Shown here piece by piece: positions 18,323 to 26,630 of a DNA stretch of 55,140 nt. The DNA comes from Chryseobacterium pennae (GTDB lineage: Bacteria > Bacteroidota > Bacteroidia > Flavobacteriales > Weeksellaceae). The notes under the pieces were generated by a model. The model did not search any database. It was not told where the DNA came from and saw only the letters and a program-made list of their open reading frames with translations. How positions within the stretch are numbered: position 1 is the stretch's first letter; every line of letters begins with the position of its first letter. Location: contig NZ_QNVT01000036.1 in assembly GCF_003385515.1 (NCBI RefSeq), positions 1 through 55,140 of the forward strand. Reading direction: 5' to 3'. A program made the translations under genes and the position numbers.

Positions 18323-18374
18323 AGATGATAGGTGGTAGGTCGCAGAATTGCCTGCTACCTATTACCTGTCACCT
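18323..18374. repeat. Intergenic palindrome built from AGGT words
   Basis: AGATGATAGGTGGTAGGTCG on the left is an imperfect inverted copy of CTACCTATTACCTGTCACCT on the right. AGGT recurs within each arm. It fills the gap before the GSCFA gene. Confidence 0.6.
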
Positions 18375-18386
18375 AAAATCTATACA

Positions 18387-19340
18387 ATGAAATTCAGAAC
18401 AGAAGTCGATATTCCGAAATCAGAGAAAAAGATTGAGATTGAAGACAGAATATTTTCAATCGGTTCCTGCTTTGCCTCTGAAATGACAGAATTGTTGAAA
18501 GAGGGCCAGCTTCAGACCCTCAACAATCCTTTTGGGACGATTTTTAACCCCTTTTCTATCAATAATGCAGTAAAAAGACTCCATGATTCGGAGTTTTATG
18601 TAGAGGAAGAACTGATTATCTATAATGAAGAATATATCTCGCTGGATCACCATACAAGCTTTGATACAAGATATATTCACCAGACGTTGGATAAGATCAA
18701 TAAAGCCATTGAAGAAGGAAATGCCTTTCTACAGGAAGCAGACTGGATCATTATTACCTATGGATCTTCCTTCATTTACGAATTCGTACCCAAGAATAAA
18801 TTAGTAGCCAATTGCCATAAGATTCCACAGAAGTTTTTTGAAAAAAGGCTGCTTTCCCATCAGGAGCTTACAGGTTCTATTTACAATACCATTCTGGAGC
18901 TTAAAGATATCTGTAAAGAAGGAGTTCAGATTCTGTTTTCTGTTTCGCCGGTAAGGCATACCAAAGACGGAATGGTGGAGAATCAGCTGAGTAAATCTAA
19001 GCTGATTACAGCCATTCATGAGTCTATATCTATGTTTGAAGACTGTCATTATCTTCCGGTTTATGAGATTTTGATGGATGATCTGAGAGATTACCGTTTC
19101 TATAAAGAAGATATGATTCATCCGAGTGCCCAGGCCGTTAATTATATTTTTGATAAGTTTGGAGACTCTTATTTTTCAGGGGAAACCAAAGACTTTATCA
19201 AAGAAAACTTTAAGATCATGAGAGCGTTGGAACACAAAACCAATGATTTGAAAGATCCTAAGTTTATAGAATTCAGGGAGAAACTGGATCAGAGAATAGA
19301 AAATCAGCGTACAAAAGTAAAACATACAATATTCAAATGA
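18387..19340 (+). CDS. GSCFA domain protein
   Basis: GSCFA family protein of 317 aa, named for the motif at residues 30-34 here (IFSIGSCFASEM). The family has an SGNH-hydrolase-like look with a nucleophilic Ser candidate in GSCF, and the DxxHPS-type motif appears as KEDMIHPSAQA near residue 248. The biological role is unknown. ATG at 18387 is preferred over an in-frame TTG at 18348, because the upstream codons fall in an intergenic palindrome. The stop overlaps the next gene by 4 bp. Confidence 0.85.
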   Translation: MKFRTEVDIPKSEKKIEIEDRIFSIGSCFASEMTELLKEGQLQTLNNPFGTIFNPFSINNAVKRLHDSEFYVEEELIIYNEEYISLDHHTSFDTRYIHQTLDKINKAIEEGNAFLQEADWIIITYGSSFIYEFVPKNKLVANCHKIPQKFFEKRLLSHQELTGSIYNTILELKDICKEGVQILFSVSPVRHTKDGMVENQLSKSKLITAIHESISMFEDCHYLPVYEILMDDLRDYRFYKEDMIHPSAQAVNYIFDKFGDSYFSGETKDFIKENFKIMRALEHKTNDLKDPKFIEFREKLDQRIENQRTKVKHTIFK

Positions 19341-19864
19341 TTGACTTTACGGAGATTGAATACTTAAAGTTGGGAAATGAAAGACAAAAAAGAGCCTATG
19401 AAGTCCTTACTCAATATAAGATCTTTGAAAAGCTGAGTAAATATTCTCCATTACTAGCAGGAACAATTCCGATTGAAATTGATGTTGAAAACAGTGATCT
19501 GGATATTATCTGTGAGGTGGATCTGAGATTTGAAGAAGACTTTTTAAAGGAGATTATGTTCACAGAACTTATACCCGCCGATGTAAGAGTTTCCGTTGAA
19601 AAAACGATTATAAACGAAGAAGAAAGTATTACACTGAACTTTATGCTGGAAGAATTTTCTATCGAGATTTTCGGTCAGAATAAGACTCCAATAGAGCAGA
19701 ATGCTTATCGGCATATGGTTGCTGAACACAAAATATTACAGGAAAAAGGAGAAGATTTTAAACAAAAAATAATAGAGCTTAAGAAACAGGGAATCAAAAC
19801 AGAACCGGCATTCGGAATACTGATGCATCTGGAAAATCCCTATGAAGATCTGTTAAAATTATAA
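19337..19864 (+). CDS. DUF4269 family protein (nucleotidyltransferase-like)
   Basis: A 175-aa cytoplasmic protein of the DUF4269 family. The segment LAGTIPIEIDVENSDLDIIC at about 41-60 resembles a nucleotidyltransferase active site, with acidic residues in SDLDI. ENAYRH-type C-terminal blocks of the family are visible (IEQNAYRHMVAEHKIL). Function is unknown. It overlaps the GSCFA stop codon by 4 bp and lies 3 bp before tatD, so the genes are co-translated. Confidence 0.8.
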   Translation: MIDFTEIEYLKLGNERQKRAYEVLTQYKIFEKLSKYSPLLAGTIPIEIDVENSDLDIICEVDLRFEEDFLKEIMFTELIPADVRVSVEKTIINEEESITLNFMLEEFSIEIFGQNKTPIEQNAYRHMVAEHKILQEKGEDFKQKIIELKKQGIKTEPAFGILMHLENPYEDLLKL

Positions 19865-19867
19865 AAA

Positions 19868-20638
19868 ATGATTGATACACATACCCATTTATACGCAGAA
19901 GAATTTGATGAAGACAGAAAAGAAGCCATTCAGAGAGCTTTAGATAAAGGAATTACGGAGTTTTATCTTCCGGCAATTGATTCCGAATCCCATGGGAAAA
20001 TGCTTGAGCTGGAAGCAGAATATCCGGGACAGATTTTTTCAATGATGGGGCTACATCCTTGTTATGTAAAGCCTGAATCCTGGGAGAAAGAGCTTGAGAT
20101 CGTTAAAAGTTATCTTGACCAAAGGTATTTTCCGGCAATAGGAGAGATCGGTATTGATCTGTACTGGGATAAAACAACCCTGGACATTCAGGTAAAAGCT
20201 TTTGAACAGCAAATCGACTGGGCGATAGAAAAAGACCTTCCTATCGTTATTCATACCAGAGAAAGCTTTGATGAAACATTCGAAGTTCTGGAAAGAAAGA
20301 AACATCTTAAATTAAGAGGAATTTTTCATTGCTTTTCCGGAAATCTGGAGCAGGCACAGCACGCAATGGACCTGAATTTTATCTTGGGGATCGGTGGAGT
20401 AGTGACCTTCAAAAACGGGAAAATAGACCAGTTTCTGAGCGAAATCCCTTTAGATAAAATCGTATTGGAGACAGATTCCCCTTATTTAGCTCCGGTTCCG
20501 CACAGAGGAAAAAGAAATGAAAGTTCATATCTTGATCTGGTAGCCGGAAAGCTGGTAAATATTTACGGTAAAGACTTCTCTGAAATAGACAGAATCACTA
20601 CCGAAAATGCACGGAATCTTTTTAAAACCGAGGTATAA
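19868..20638 (+). CDS. TatD family metal-dependent hydrolase
   Basis: Predicted metal-dependent DNase or hydrolase of the TatD family, cytoplasmic. The 256-aa protein starts MIDTHTHLYAEEF (HxH metal site at 4-6). It continues with AIGEIGIDLYWD, VIHTRESFDETF, GIFHCFSGN, and the C-terminal ETDSPYLAPVPHRGKRNE, all family signatures. The stop overlaps the next start (TAATG). Confidence 0.93.
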   Translation: MIDTHTHLYAEEFDEDRKEAIQRALDKGITEFYLPAIDSESHGKMLELEAEYPGQIFSMMGLHPCYVKPESWEKELEIVKSYLDQRYFPAIGEIGIDLYWDKTTLDIQVKAFEQQIDWAIEKDLPIVIHTRESFDETFEVLERKKHLKLRGIFHCFSGNLEQAQHAMDLNFILGIGGVVTFKNGKIDQFLSEIPLDKIVLETDSPYLAPVPHRGKRNESSYLDLVAGKLVNIYGKDFSEIDRITTENARNLFKTEV

Positions 20639-21804
20639 TGGATGGAATTCTAAAGTTTGTAAAAGATAACCGGCTCAATAGTATTATCCTGTTTGCTGTT
20701 TATTTTGTTATTAATCTTTTATTCCTGACAAAGTATGGGATCAGGCAGTCTTTTATACCTCTCAGTATTTTAGTGGCTGTTTTCGCTGTAGGAAACGCAG
20801 TGATGTTTTTTTTAGGGAAATGGTCAGGATTTAAGAAAATAGTGTCGGCAAAACTGGTTTATATCCTGATAGGATGCATTGCTGTTGCTTATATTGCCAT
20901 GTGCCATGTGATGAAAGATCCTTACAAAATGAATATAGACAGATGGCAGACTTTAGAGTTTTCTTTAGAATACTGGATCAAAGGAAAGTATATTTATGAT
21001 ACTCCGAACTTTATGGGGAATCTGTCCTCTTACCTTCCGGGGCAGCTGCTTATTTCCAGTATATTTTATTTTTTAGGAAATGTAGGATACCTTCAGGTGG
21101 GTGCTTTTTTACTCTTTTCATATACGATCTGCCTGGAATTTAAAAGCAATTTCATTCGGTTTATAGCAGTATTGATGCTGGGAGTATCATTGGCCTATAT
21201 TTATGATGTGGTCTGTAAAAGTGATTTTATTGCTTCCTTTATTGCTGTTGCTGCGTTTATGCTCTTATGGCATAGCAGATTTAAACATGATTATTTTCAG
21301 AAACCTCTTCTGCTGGGAGTAAGTATAGGCATTCTGTGTCTTACAAGAAGTGTAGTGATTATTCCATTAATTATTTTTCTGTTAAGACCTTTTTTGCTGA
21401 CTCGCTGGGAAAAGAGAATAAAGTTTGGGATAAGCTTTTTACTAACAGTAGGAATATTACTGGCAACGGTCTTTCTGCCTGCCAAAAGCCTTGATCACTT
21501 GTTACACTATAACCCCTTAACACTCCAGGGACAAAGTAACAAATACGTGATGCTATTTTTCATTGTACTGGCAATCATTTCCTCATTGTATGCTAAAAGA
21601 ATAGAAATGGTGTTTTATTTTTCAGCTTATATCACTTTTTTAGTGATGGTAAGCTTTGTGACTGAGAAATATCTGATTTTAGGATTTTCTTTTCAGAGTA
21701 ATTTTTTTTCTACCACATATTTAGCAGCCTGTTTGCCTTTCTGTATTATCGGATATTGCTATACAAAACGGAAAGAATCAGACGCAATAGATCAACCTCA
21801 ATAA
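20638..21804 (+). CDS. Multi-pass membrane protein, possible GT-C type glycosyltransferase
   Basis: A 388-aa inner-membrane protein with about ten hydrophobic segments. The first external loop after the third segment (CHVMKDPYKMNIDRWQTLEF ... GKYIYDTPN) resembles the donor-site loop of lipid-phosphate-sugar-dependent GT-C enzymes, including an acidic residue (NIDRW). YLPGQLLISSIFYFLG follows as in that group. No closer family is recognised. If it is GT-C, it would use a polyprenyl-phosphate sugar outside the membrane. Translation is coupled to tatD by a one-base overlap. Confidence 0.6.
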   Translation: MDGILKFVKDNRLNSIILFAVYFVINLLFLTKYGIRQSFIPLSILVAVFAVGNAVMFFLGKWSGFKKIVSAKLVYILIGCIAVAYIAMCHVMKDPYKMNIDRWQTLEFSLEYWIKGKYIYDTPNFMGNLSSYLPGQLLISSIFYFLGNVGYLQVGAFLLFSYTICLEFKSNFIRFIAVLMLGVSLAYIYDVVCKSDFIASFIAVAAFMLLWHSRFKHDYFQKPLLLGVSIGILCLTRSVVIIPLIIFLLRPFLLTRWEKRIKFGISFLLTVGILLATVFLPAKSLDHLLHYNPLTLQGQSNKYVMLFFIVLAIISSLYAKRIEMVFYFSAYITFLVMVSFVTEKYLILGFSFQSNFFSTTYLAACLPFCIIGYCYTKRKESDAIDQPQ

Positions 21805-21809
21805 AAAAT

Positions 21810-21836
21810 AAACCCCTCTCATTTTGAAAGGGGTTT
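21810..21836. terminator. Bidirectional terminator between convergent genes
   Basis: AAACCCCT and AGGGGTTT form an 8-bp stem between the plus-strand membrane protein gene and the minus-strand helicase gene. A/T runs lie on both sides. Confidence 0.75.
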
Positions 21837-21841
21837 ACTAT

Positions 21842-23143
21842 TTATTTTTTTCTGGTGAAATTTTTGTTCTTAGGTTTTTTAAACCCAACCGAAGCTCCTC
21901 CAGCCGGTTTCTTTTTATTTGGTCTGGAATTGTTACTGTTATTAGAAATTCTGGGCCTGTCGGTACCCGCAGAAGCCGGTTTGTTATTAGAATCTCTTTT
22001 CTGAGCTATAAGATTATCCGTATGGAACGGGTGATTTTTGATGACAGGAATTTTCTTTCCAATCAGCTTTTCTGTGTTTTTCAGGTTCGTAAGATCAAGA
22101 CCATCTACAAAAGATATAGAAGATCCTTCAGCTCCCGCTCTTCCTGTTCTTCCGATTCTGTGTACATACGTTTCAGAAACATCAGAAAGCTCAAAATTGA
22201 TCACGAATTTTAATTCATCAATATCAATACCTCTTGCTGCAATATCTGTAGCGACAAGAATCCTTGTTTTTCCTGATTTAAAATTATTAAGGGCGTTCTG
22301 TCTTGCATTCTGAGATTTATTCCCATGAATCGCCTCAGCAGAGATATTGTCCTGCTGAAGTTTTCTTGCAATCTTATCAGCGCCGTGCTTTGTTCTGGAA
22401 AATACCAATACAGAGTCTGAAATGTCATTTTGTAGGATATGAGATAACAGATTTAGCTTGTTTTCCTTTTCTACAAAGTAAACGGATTGCTTAATGGTAT
22501 CTGCAGTAGAAGAAACCGGAGTCACCTCTACTTTTACCGGGTTGTTCAGAATGGAATTAGCCAGTTTCTGAATCTCTACGGGCATCGTTGCAGAGAAGAA
22601 CAGAGTCTGTCTTTTTTGTGGTAAAAGTTTGATGATTCTTTTTACATCATGTACAAATCCCATATCAAGCATTCTATCCGCTTCATCAAGAACAAATATT
22701 TCAAGATTTCTTAAGCTGATAATACCCTGAGCAATAAAGTCAAGAAGTCTTCCCGGTGTAGCCACCAAAATGTCAACCCCTCTTTTTAAAGCAGCTTCCT
22801 GATTTCCCTGTTTTACTCCTCCGAAAATAACAAGTTCCTTTAGCGGAAGATATTTACCATAAGCATTAATGTTCTCTTCAATCTGGATCGCCAATTCTCT
22901 GGTAGGCGTAAGGATTAAAGCTTTAATATTTTTATTTGGTATTTTATTTTTAGATAGATTCTGTAAAATAGGAATAGCAAATGCTGCTGTTTTTCCTGTT
23001 CCTGTCTGTGCACAGCCTAAAAAGTCTCTGCCTTGTAAAATATCAGGAATAGATCTTTCCTGAATGGGTGTTGGAGTCGTATATCCCTGTTCCTGAATTG
23101 CCTTGGCAATAGGTTCTATTAAGTTTAAGTCTGTAAAATTCAA
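21842..23143 (-). CDS. DEAD-box RNA helicase (RhlE-like)
   Basis: ATP-dependent RNA helicase with a short core of about 370 aa plus a basic, Asn/Lys-rich tail (433 aa in all). Motifs in order: GCAQTGTGKTA near 43-53, PTRELA, GGVKQGNQ, TPGRLLD, DEAD (VLDEADRMLDMGF), FFSATMP, IAARGIDID, and YVHRIGRTGRAG. The tail lacks the DbpA domain found in the other helicase of this window. It is monocistronic with a -7 box upstream. Confidence 0.92.
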   Translation of the reverse strand: MNFTDLNLIEPIAKAIQEQGYTTPTPIQERSIPDILQGRDFLGCAQTGTGKTAAFAIPILQNLSKNKIPNKNIKALILTPTRELAIQIEENINAYGKYLPLKELVIFGGVKQGNQEAALKRGVDILVATPGRLLDFIAQGIISLRNLEIFVLDEADRMLDMGFVHDVKRIIKLLPQKRQTLFFSATMPVEIQKLANSILNNPVKVEVTPVSSTADTIKQSVYFVEKENKLNLLSHILQNDISDSVLVFSRTKHGADKIARKLQQDNISAEAIHGNKSQNARQNALNNFKSGKTRILVATDIAARGIDIDELKFVINFELSDVSETYVHRIGRTGRAGAEGSSISFVDGLDLTNLKNTEKLIGKKIPVIKNHPFHTDNLIAQKRDSNNKPASAGTDRPRISNNSNNSRPNKKKPAGGASVGFKKPKNKNFTRKK

Positions 23144-23202
23144 ATGAATTATTTTAAAATTTTAAATAAAAAATTCCCTCTGTTTGAAAGAATTACATTT
23201 TG

Positions 23203-23210
23203 CAAAGGTA
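23203..23210 (-). promoter_or_regulatory. -7 box (TACCTTTG) of the RhlE-like helicase gene
   Basis: A perfect TAnnTTTG match on the minus strand, 59 bases before the ATG, giving an untranslated leader of roughly 50 bases. The rest of 23144-23420 shows no gene. Confidence 0.5.
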
Positions 23211-23424
23211 GGTTAAAAAAAATTAAGATTTTCACAATGATGAAGTAGGCTTTATCTGCCCTGATTAATTCATTATAAGGCTCATACCCATATTTGTTAA
23301 TTGGTGAATGTATTTAATTATAGTTAATGGCTTTTTCTTAAATGAGATTATCAATATTACAACTGAAAAAGGTTCGGTTACAAAACAGTTTATTAAAAAA
23401 TAAATACGATTATTTTATATAAAG

Positions 23425-23452
23425 AATGGCTGCCTAATCTAAGGCAGCCATT
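23425..23452 (-). terminator. Hairpin terminator after the DUF6438-like lipoprotein gene
   Basis: AATGGCTGCCT and AGGCAGCCATT form an 11-bp perfect stem 25 bases beyond the stop codon. The T run after it is poor on the minus strand and better on the plus strand. Confidence 0.6.
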
Positions 23453-23477
23453 TATATTTATTGTATCAGATGAGTGG

Positions 23478-23966
23478 TTATTTCACCTTGATCCATTGCT
23501 GGTTCTTTCTAAGATTTTCAAAAAAGTGATACATTTCTGAAAGCTTTTCGCTTCCCCGTTTCCCATAATCTTCCACATTTTTTGAAGTACCATCTGCAAA
23601 ATTGATTCTTAAATAAGAGGTAGGTAAGTCTGTAATGTTTTTTTCTCCGTATTTGTCATTTAAATTTTTTACCTCTAAACCGTCCAGTAAACTGATGAGC
23701 TTATTGTAATCTGCCTCTTTAATGGTTCCTTTAAAAGTTCCTTCTCTGGGCTTGGAGAATTCGTCTTTTGAAGGTTTATCGGTGAAATTAAAATGTTCCG
23801 CTTCAAAAACTGCTGTTCTGTCCGGATTGATGGTCATGGTGAAGACAGGGCAGAACCCAAAACACGGGGTGGCCTGATATTCTATTTTAGAATATTTTGA
23901 ATTGACTTTCTGAGAAGTACAGGAAAATAAAAATATAAAAGCACAAAGGCCTAGTATATATTTCAT
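23478..23966 (-). CDS. Small lipoprotein with DUF6438-like domain
   Basis: A 162-aa lipoprotein: signal LGLCAFIFLFSC with lipobox Cys16, then a single domain. The block ATPCFGFCPVFTMTI with two Cys residues at about 34-38, followed by NPDRTAVFEAEHF, matches my memory of the DUF6438 family. Function is unknown; location is probably the outer membrane. It is monocistronic. Confidence 0.7.
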   Translation of the reverse strand: MKYILGLCAFIFLFSCTSQKVNSKYSKIEYQATPCFGFCPVFTMTINPDRTAVFEAEHFNFTDKPSKDEFSKPREGTFKGTIKEADYNKLISLLDGLEVKNLNDKYGEKNITDLPTSYLRINFADGTSKNVEDYGKRGSEKLSEMYHFFENLRKNQQWIKVK

Positions 23967-24064
23967 AGCTTACAATTTCTTTAGACACTTTCAATAACCA
24001 TTCCAATCTAAAACATACGGAAAATAAAATTGGAAAAATAGGAGAGTATTATTAAAGGCTAAAA

Positions 24065-24096
24065 AATAAAGAGAAACAAAACTGCTCCTCTTTATT
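24065..24096 (-). terminator. Terminator after obg
   Basis: AATAAAGAG and CTCTTTATT form a 9-bp stem. On the minus strand it is followed by TTTTTT, 34 bases past the obg stop. Confidence 0.7.
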
Positions 24097-24129
24097 AATA
24101 TTTTTTAAAATCAAATTCTCAATCTGAAA

Positions 24130-25113
24130 TTATCCGTGTAGCTGTTTCCAGATAGCATCCTTCAGTTCTACAAGACCTTCTCCGGTAACTCCTGAAAAGA
24201 ATAAAGGTTGTTTATTCTCCGGGAACTCCGCTGCAATTTCCTTTTTAAGTTCATCATCCAAAAGATCGGATTTTGAAACAGAAATAATGAAGTCTTTATC
24301 TAAAAGCTCAGGATTATATTCTTTTAATTCATTTTCCAGTACCTTAAATTCCTGGAAGTGATCTTCAGAATCTGCAGGAATTAAAAACAACAGGATAGAG
24401 TTTCTTTCAATATGTCTCAGGAATCTGTGTCCTAATCCTTTTCCTTCTGCTGCTCCTTCAATAATTCCTGGAATATCGGCCATTACAAATGATTTGTAAT
24501 TTCTGTAATCCACAATTCCAAGGTTTGGAGTCAGGGTTGTAAAGGCATAGTTAGCAATTTTAGGCTTTGCTGCAGAAACAGAAGCTAGAAGTGTAGATTT
24601 TCCGGCATTCGGGAATCCAACCAATCCTACATCGGCCAAAATTTTAAGCTCAAAGACTACATAGCCTTCCTGGCTATCCATTCCTGGTTGAGCATATCTT
24701 GGAGTTTGATTGGTAGAAGATTTGAAGAATTCGTTTCCTTTTCCTCCTTTTCCTCCTTCCATCAAAATGATTTCCTGCTTGTCTTCAAGGATCTCGCCGA
24801 TAATTTCTCCTTCTTCATTTTTAGCGATTGTTCCAATAGGAACATCAATATAAATATCAGAACCATCAGCACCGGTAAGCTGGTTTTTGGCTCCGTTTTC
24901 ACCACGCTCAGCTTTTATGTGGCGGGTGTATCGAAGCGGAAGTAAAGTCCATTCCTGAGCATTTCCTCTCATAATGACGTGTCCACCGCGACCTCCATCG
25001 CCACCATCGGGACCACCTTTAGGAATATACTTTTCACGGCGAAGGTGGGCAGAACCAGCACCTCCGTGTCCGCTTTTACAATGGATTTTTACGTAATCTA
25101 CAAAGTTAGACAT
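24130..25113 (-). CDS. obg: GTPase Obg (CgtA)
   Basis: Essential GTPase for large-subunit assembly and stress signalling. The 327-aa protein has the Gly-rich Obg fold at 1-157 (HCKSGHGGAGSAHLRREK, GGPDGGDGGRGGHVIMRG). The G domain then carries G1 GFPNAGKST (about 167-175), G2 in FTTLTPNLG, G3 DIPGIIEGA and G4 SKSD. There is no C-terminal OCT domain, as usual for this length. It is last in a minus-strand run hpt, adk, obg. Confidence 0.96.
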   Translation of the reverse strand: MSNFVDYVKIHCKSGHGGAGSAHLRREKYIPKGGPDGGDGGRGGHVIMRGNAQEWTLLPLRYTRHIKAERGENGAKNQLTGADGSDIYIDVPIGTIAKNEEGEIIGEILEDKQEIILMEGGKGGKGNEFFKSSTNQTPRYAQPGMDSQEGYVVFELKILADVGLVGFPNAGKSTLLASVSAAKPKIANYAFTTLTPNLGIVDYRNYKSFVMADIPGIIEGAAEGKGLGHRFLRHIERNSILLFLIPADSEDHFQEFKVLENELKEYNPELLDKDFIISVSKSDLLDDELKKEIAAEFPENKQPLFFSGVTGEGLVELKDAIWKQLHG

Positions 25114-25126
25114 ATAGTATTTGTTA

Positions 25127-25177
25127 CGAGTTGCGAGCTACGGGACGAAAAATACGTATCCCGTATCCCGAATCTCG
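25127..25177. repeat. Intergenic palindrome between adk and obg
   Basis: CGAGTTGCGAGCTACGGGA and TATCCCGTATCCCGAATCTCG are imperfect inverted arms. The words CGAG/CTCG and TATCCCG are repeated within the arms. It fills the gap between the two genes. Confidence 0.6.
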
Positions 25178-25178
25178 A

Positions 25179-25757
25179 TTATTTAATTTTCTCTACCTCA
25201 GCGAAAAGTTTCTGGGAAATTTCGTTAATTTCACCTACACCGTTTACTTCAACATATTTACCTTGTTGCTTGTAAAGTTCGGCTACTTCTGCTGTTTTAG
25301 TATAATATTCTTTAATTCTGTTTTCAATGATCTCTACATTGCTGTCGTCTGATCTTCCGCTGGTTTCCCCTCTTTTCAGAAGTCTTTCCACCAAAATTTT
25401 ATCCTCTACGATTAATGAAAGACAAATGTCAATATCATCATTAAGTTCTTCTTTAACGATTTTTTCCAACGCTTCTGTCTGAGCAGTAGTTCTTGGATAT
25501 CCATCAAAGATAAAACCATTAGTGTCGGTAGGTTTTCTGATCTCATCAATCAGCATATCTGTTGTTACCTGATCCGGAACCAATTCTCCCTTATCGATGT
25601 AAGACTTAGCCAGTTTTCCTAGTTCGGTGTCATTTTTCATGTTGTATCTGAAAAGATCACCTGTTGAAACCTGTTTTAAGTTGAATTTTTCGATTAGATT
25701 CTGAGCTTGTGTTCCTTTTCCACTTCCTGGAGGGCCGAACAGAACAATGTTTATCAT
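25179..25757 (-). CDS. adk: Adenylate kinase
   Basis: Interconverts ATP + AMP and 2 ADP. The 192-aa protein has the P-loop GPPGSGKGTQ at 7-16, the AMP-site block VSTGDLFRYN, FDGYPRT at about 84-90, and a short LID (RGETSGRSDDSNVEII) without the zinc-binding cysteines. This short form is usual in Bacteroidota. It lies between hpt and obg on the same strand. Confidence 0.96.
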   Translation of the reverse strand: MINIVLFGPPGSGKGTQAQNLIEKFNLKQVSTGDLFRYNMKNDTELGKLAKSYIDKGELVPDQVTTDMLIDEIRKPTDTNGFIFDGYPRTTAQTEALEKIVKEELNDDIDICLSLIVEDKILVERLLKRGETSGRSDDSNVEIIENRIKEYYTKTAEVAELYKQQGKYVEVNGVGEINEISQKLFAEVEKIK

Positions 25758-25769
25758 AATGTTGTTTCG

Positions 25770-25879
25770 CTTCCGGCAATTGGCAAGTGCTTCTTGCTTT
25801 TAGCTTTATTTAGTTAATATTTTACTTTATTTCGATTTAATATTTAAAGCTAAAAGCCAGTAGCTGATAGCTATAGGCA
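25770..25879. repeat. Intergenic palindrome built from AAGCTTTTAGC-like words
   Basis: TTGCTTTTAGCTTT (25794-25807) and AAAGCTAAAAGCCAG (25847-25861) are inverted copies. Further degenerate GCTATAGCT-like and GGCAATTGGCAAG words extend the arms. It occupies the whole hpt-adk gap. Confidence 0.6.
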
Positions 25880-25880
25880 T

Positions 25881-26435
25881 TTAATGATTAATTTGTCCGT
25901 CTTCTAATTGGTACAAATTAGGTAGGTTTCTTCCCAATTCATCGTAATCCAATCCATAACCAAGAACAAATTTATTTGGAATCTCTCTTCCAATATAGTC
26001 CAGTTTGAAGTCCTTCTTGTAAATCTCAGGCTTCAGTAAGAAACTAGCCAGCTTTACAGATTTAGGACGTTGTGTTTCCTGAAAATATTTGAACAGACTT
26101 TCAACCGTATTTCCTGTATCAACGATATCTTCTACAAGAATAATGTGACGGTCTTTTACATCTTTTGTCAGCTCCATTTTTTGATAAACAATCCCTGTAG
26201 ACTCAGTTCCTACGTAAGAACTCATTTGAAGGAAAGCGATTTCGCATTCCCCAGGATAATATTTTAAAAGATCTGAGAAGAACATGATAACCCCATTCAA
26301 AACACCAATGAAAACAGGAACTTCGTCTTTGTAATCTTCATAAATTCTTAATGCTGTCTCTTTTACAATTTCCTGAATTTCGGCATCCTTTAAATAAGGA
26401 ACGAAAGTTTTGTCGTGAACTTTAATACTTTCCAT
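25881..26435 (-). CDS. hpt: Hypoxanthine phosphoribosyltransferase
   Basis: Salvages hypoxanthine or guanine to IMP/GMP with PRPP. The 184-aa protein has the PRPP-binding signature HIILVEDIVDTGNTVESL at about 97-114, preceded by LNGVIMFFSDLL and ending with the family block FVLGYGLDYDELGRNLP. It is the first gene of the hpt-adk-obg run. Confidence 0.92.
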   Translation of the reverse strand: MESIKVHDKTFVPYLKDAEIQEIVKETALRIYEDYKDEVPVFIGVLNGVIMFFSDLLKYYPGECEIAFLQMSSYVGTESTGIVYQKMELTKDVKDRHIILVEDIVDTGNTVESLFKYFQETQRPKSVKLASFLLKPEIYKKDFKLDYIGREIPNKFVLGYGLDYDELGRNLPNLYQLEDGQINH

Positions 26436-26454
26436 AAAAAATTTTAGTAGTTGG

Positions 26455-26462
26455 CAAAGTTA
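26455..26462 (-). promoter_or_regulatory. -7 box (TAACTTTG) of hpt
   Basis: The minus strand reads TAACTTTG 19 bases before the hpt ATG. The promoter is divergent from that of the ABC-F gene, 60 bases away. Confidence 0.55.
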
Positions 26463-26490
26463 CGGATTTTAGATTTTTCATTAAAATCTT

Positions 26491-26523
26491 TTTGTGTTTA
26501 ATCACCGTTTTATACTATATTTG
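26491..26523 (+). promoter_or_regulatory. Bacteroidota-type promoter of the ABC-F gene
   Basis: TTTG (26491-26494) and TATATTTG (26516-26523) are 21 bases apart, a good -33/-7 pair. Transcription should begin near 26530, leaving a leader of about 100 bases before the ATG at 26631. Confidence 0.7.
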
Positions 26524-26529
26524 TTCTTT

Positions 26530-26630
26530 CGAACCCATAAATACAGACATGTAGGATATAATTTCTTTCAGATTCAATGAAGCGGTAGCCCATGAGTTAC
26601 CGGTGTTTAACCTTTATTAAGAAAGAAATC
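26530..26630 (+). promoter_or_regulatory. Structured leader of the ABC-F gene, candidate attenuator
   Basis: The leader contains a perfect 9-bp inverted repeat, ATTTCTTTC (26561-26569) and GAAAGAAAT (26621-26629), whose right arm abuts the start codon and covers the ribosome site. Between the arms a 6-bp hairpin forms, GGTAGC (26584-26589) with GTTACC (26596-26601). Two mini reading frames are present: ATGTAG (start-stop) at 26549-26554 and ATGAAGCGGTAG at 26577-26588. ABC-F resistance genes elsewhere are controlled by ribosome stalling in such leaders; here it is inference. Confidence 0.4.
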
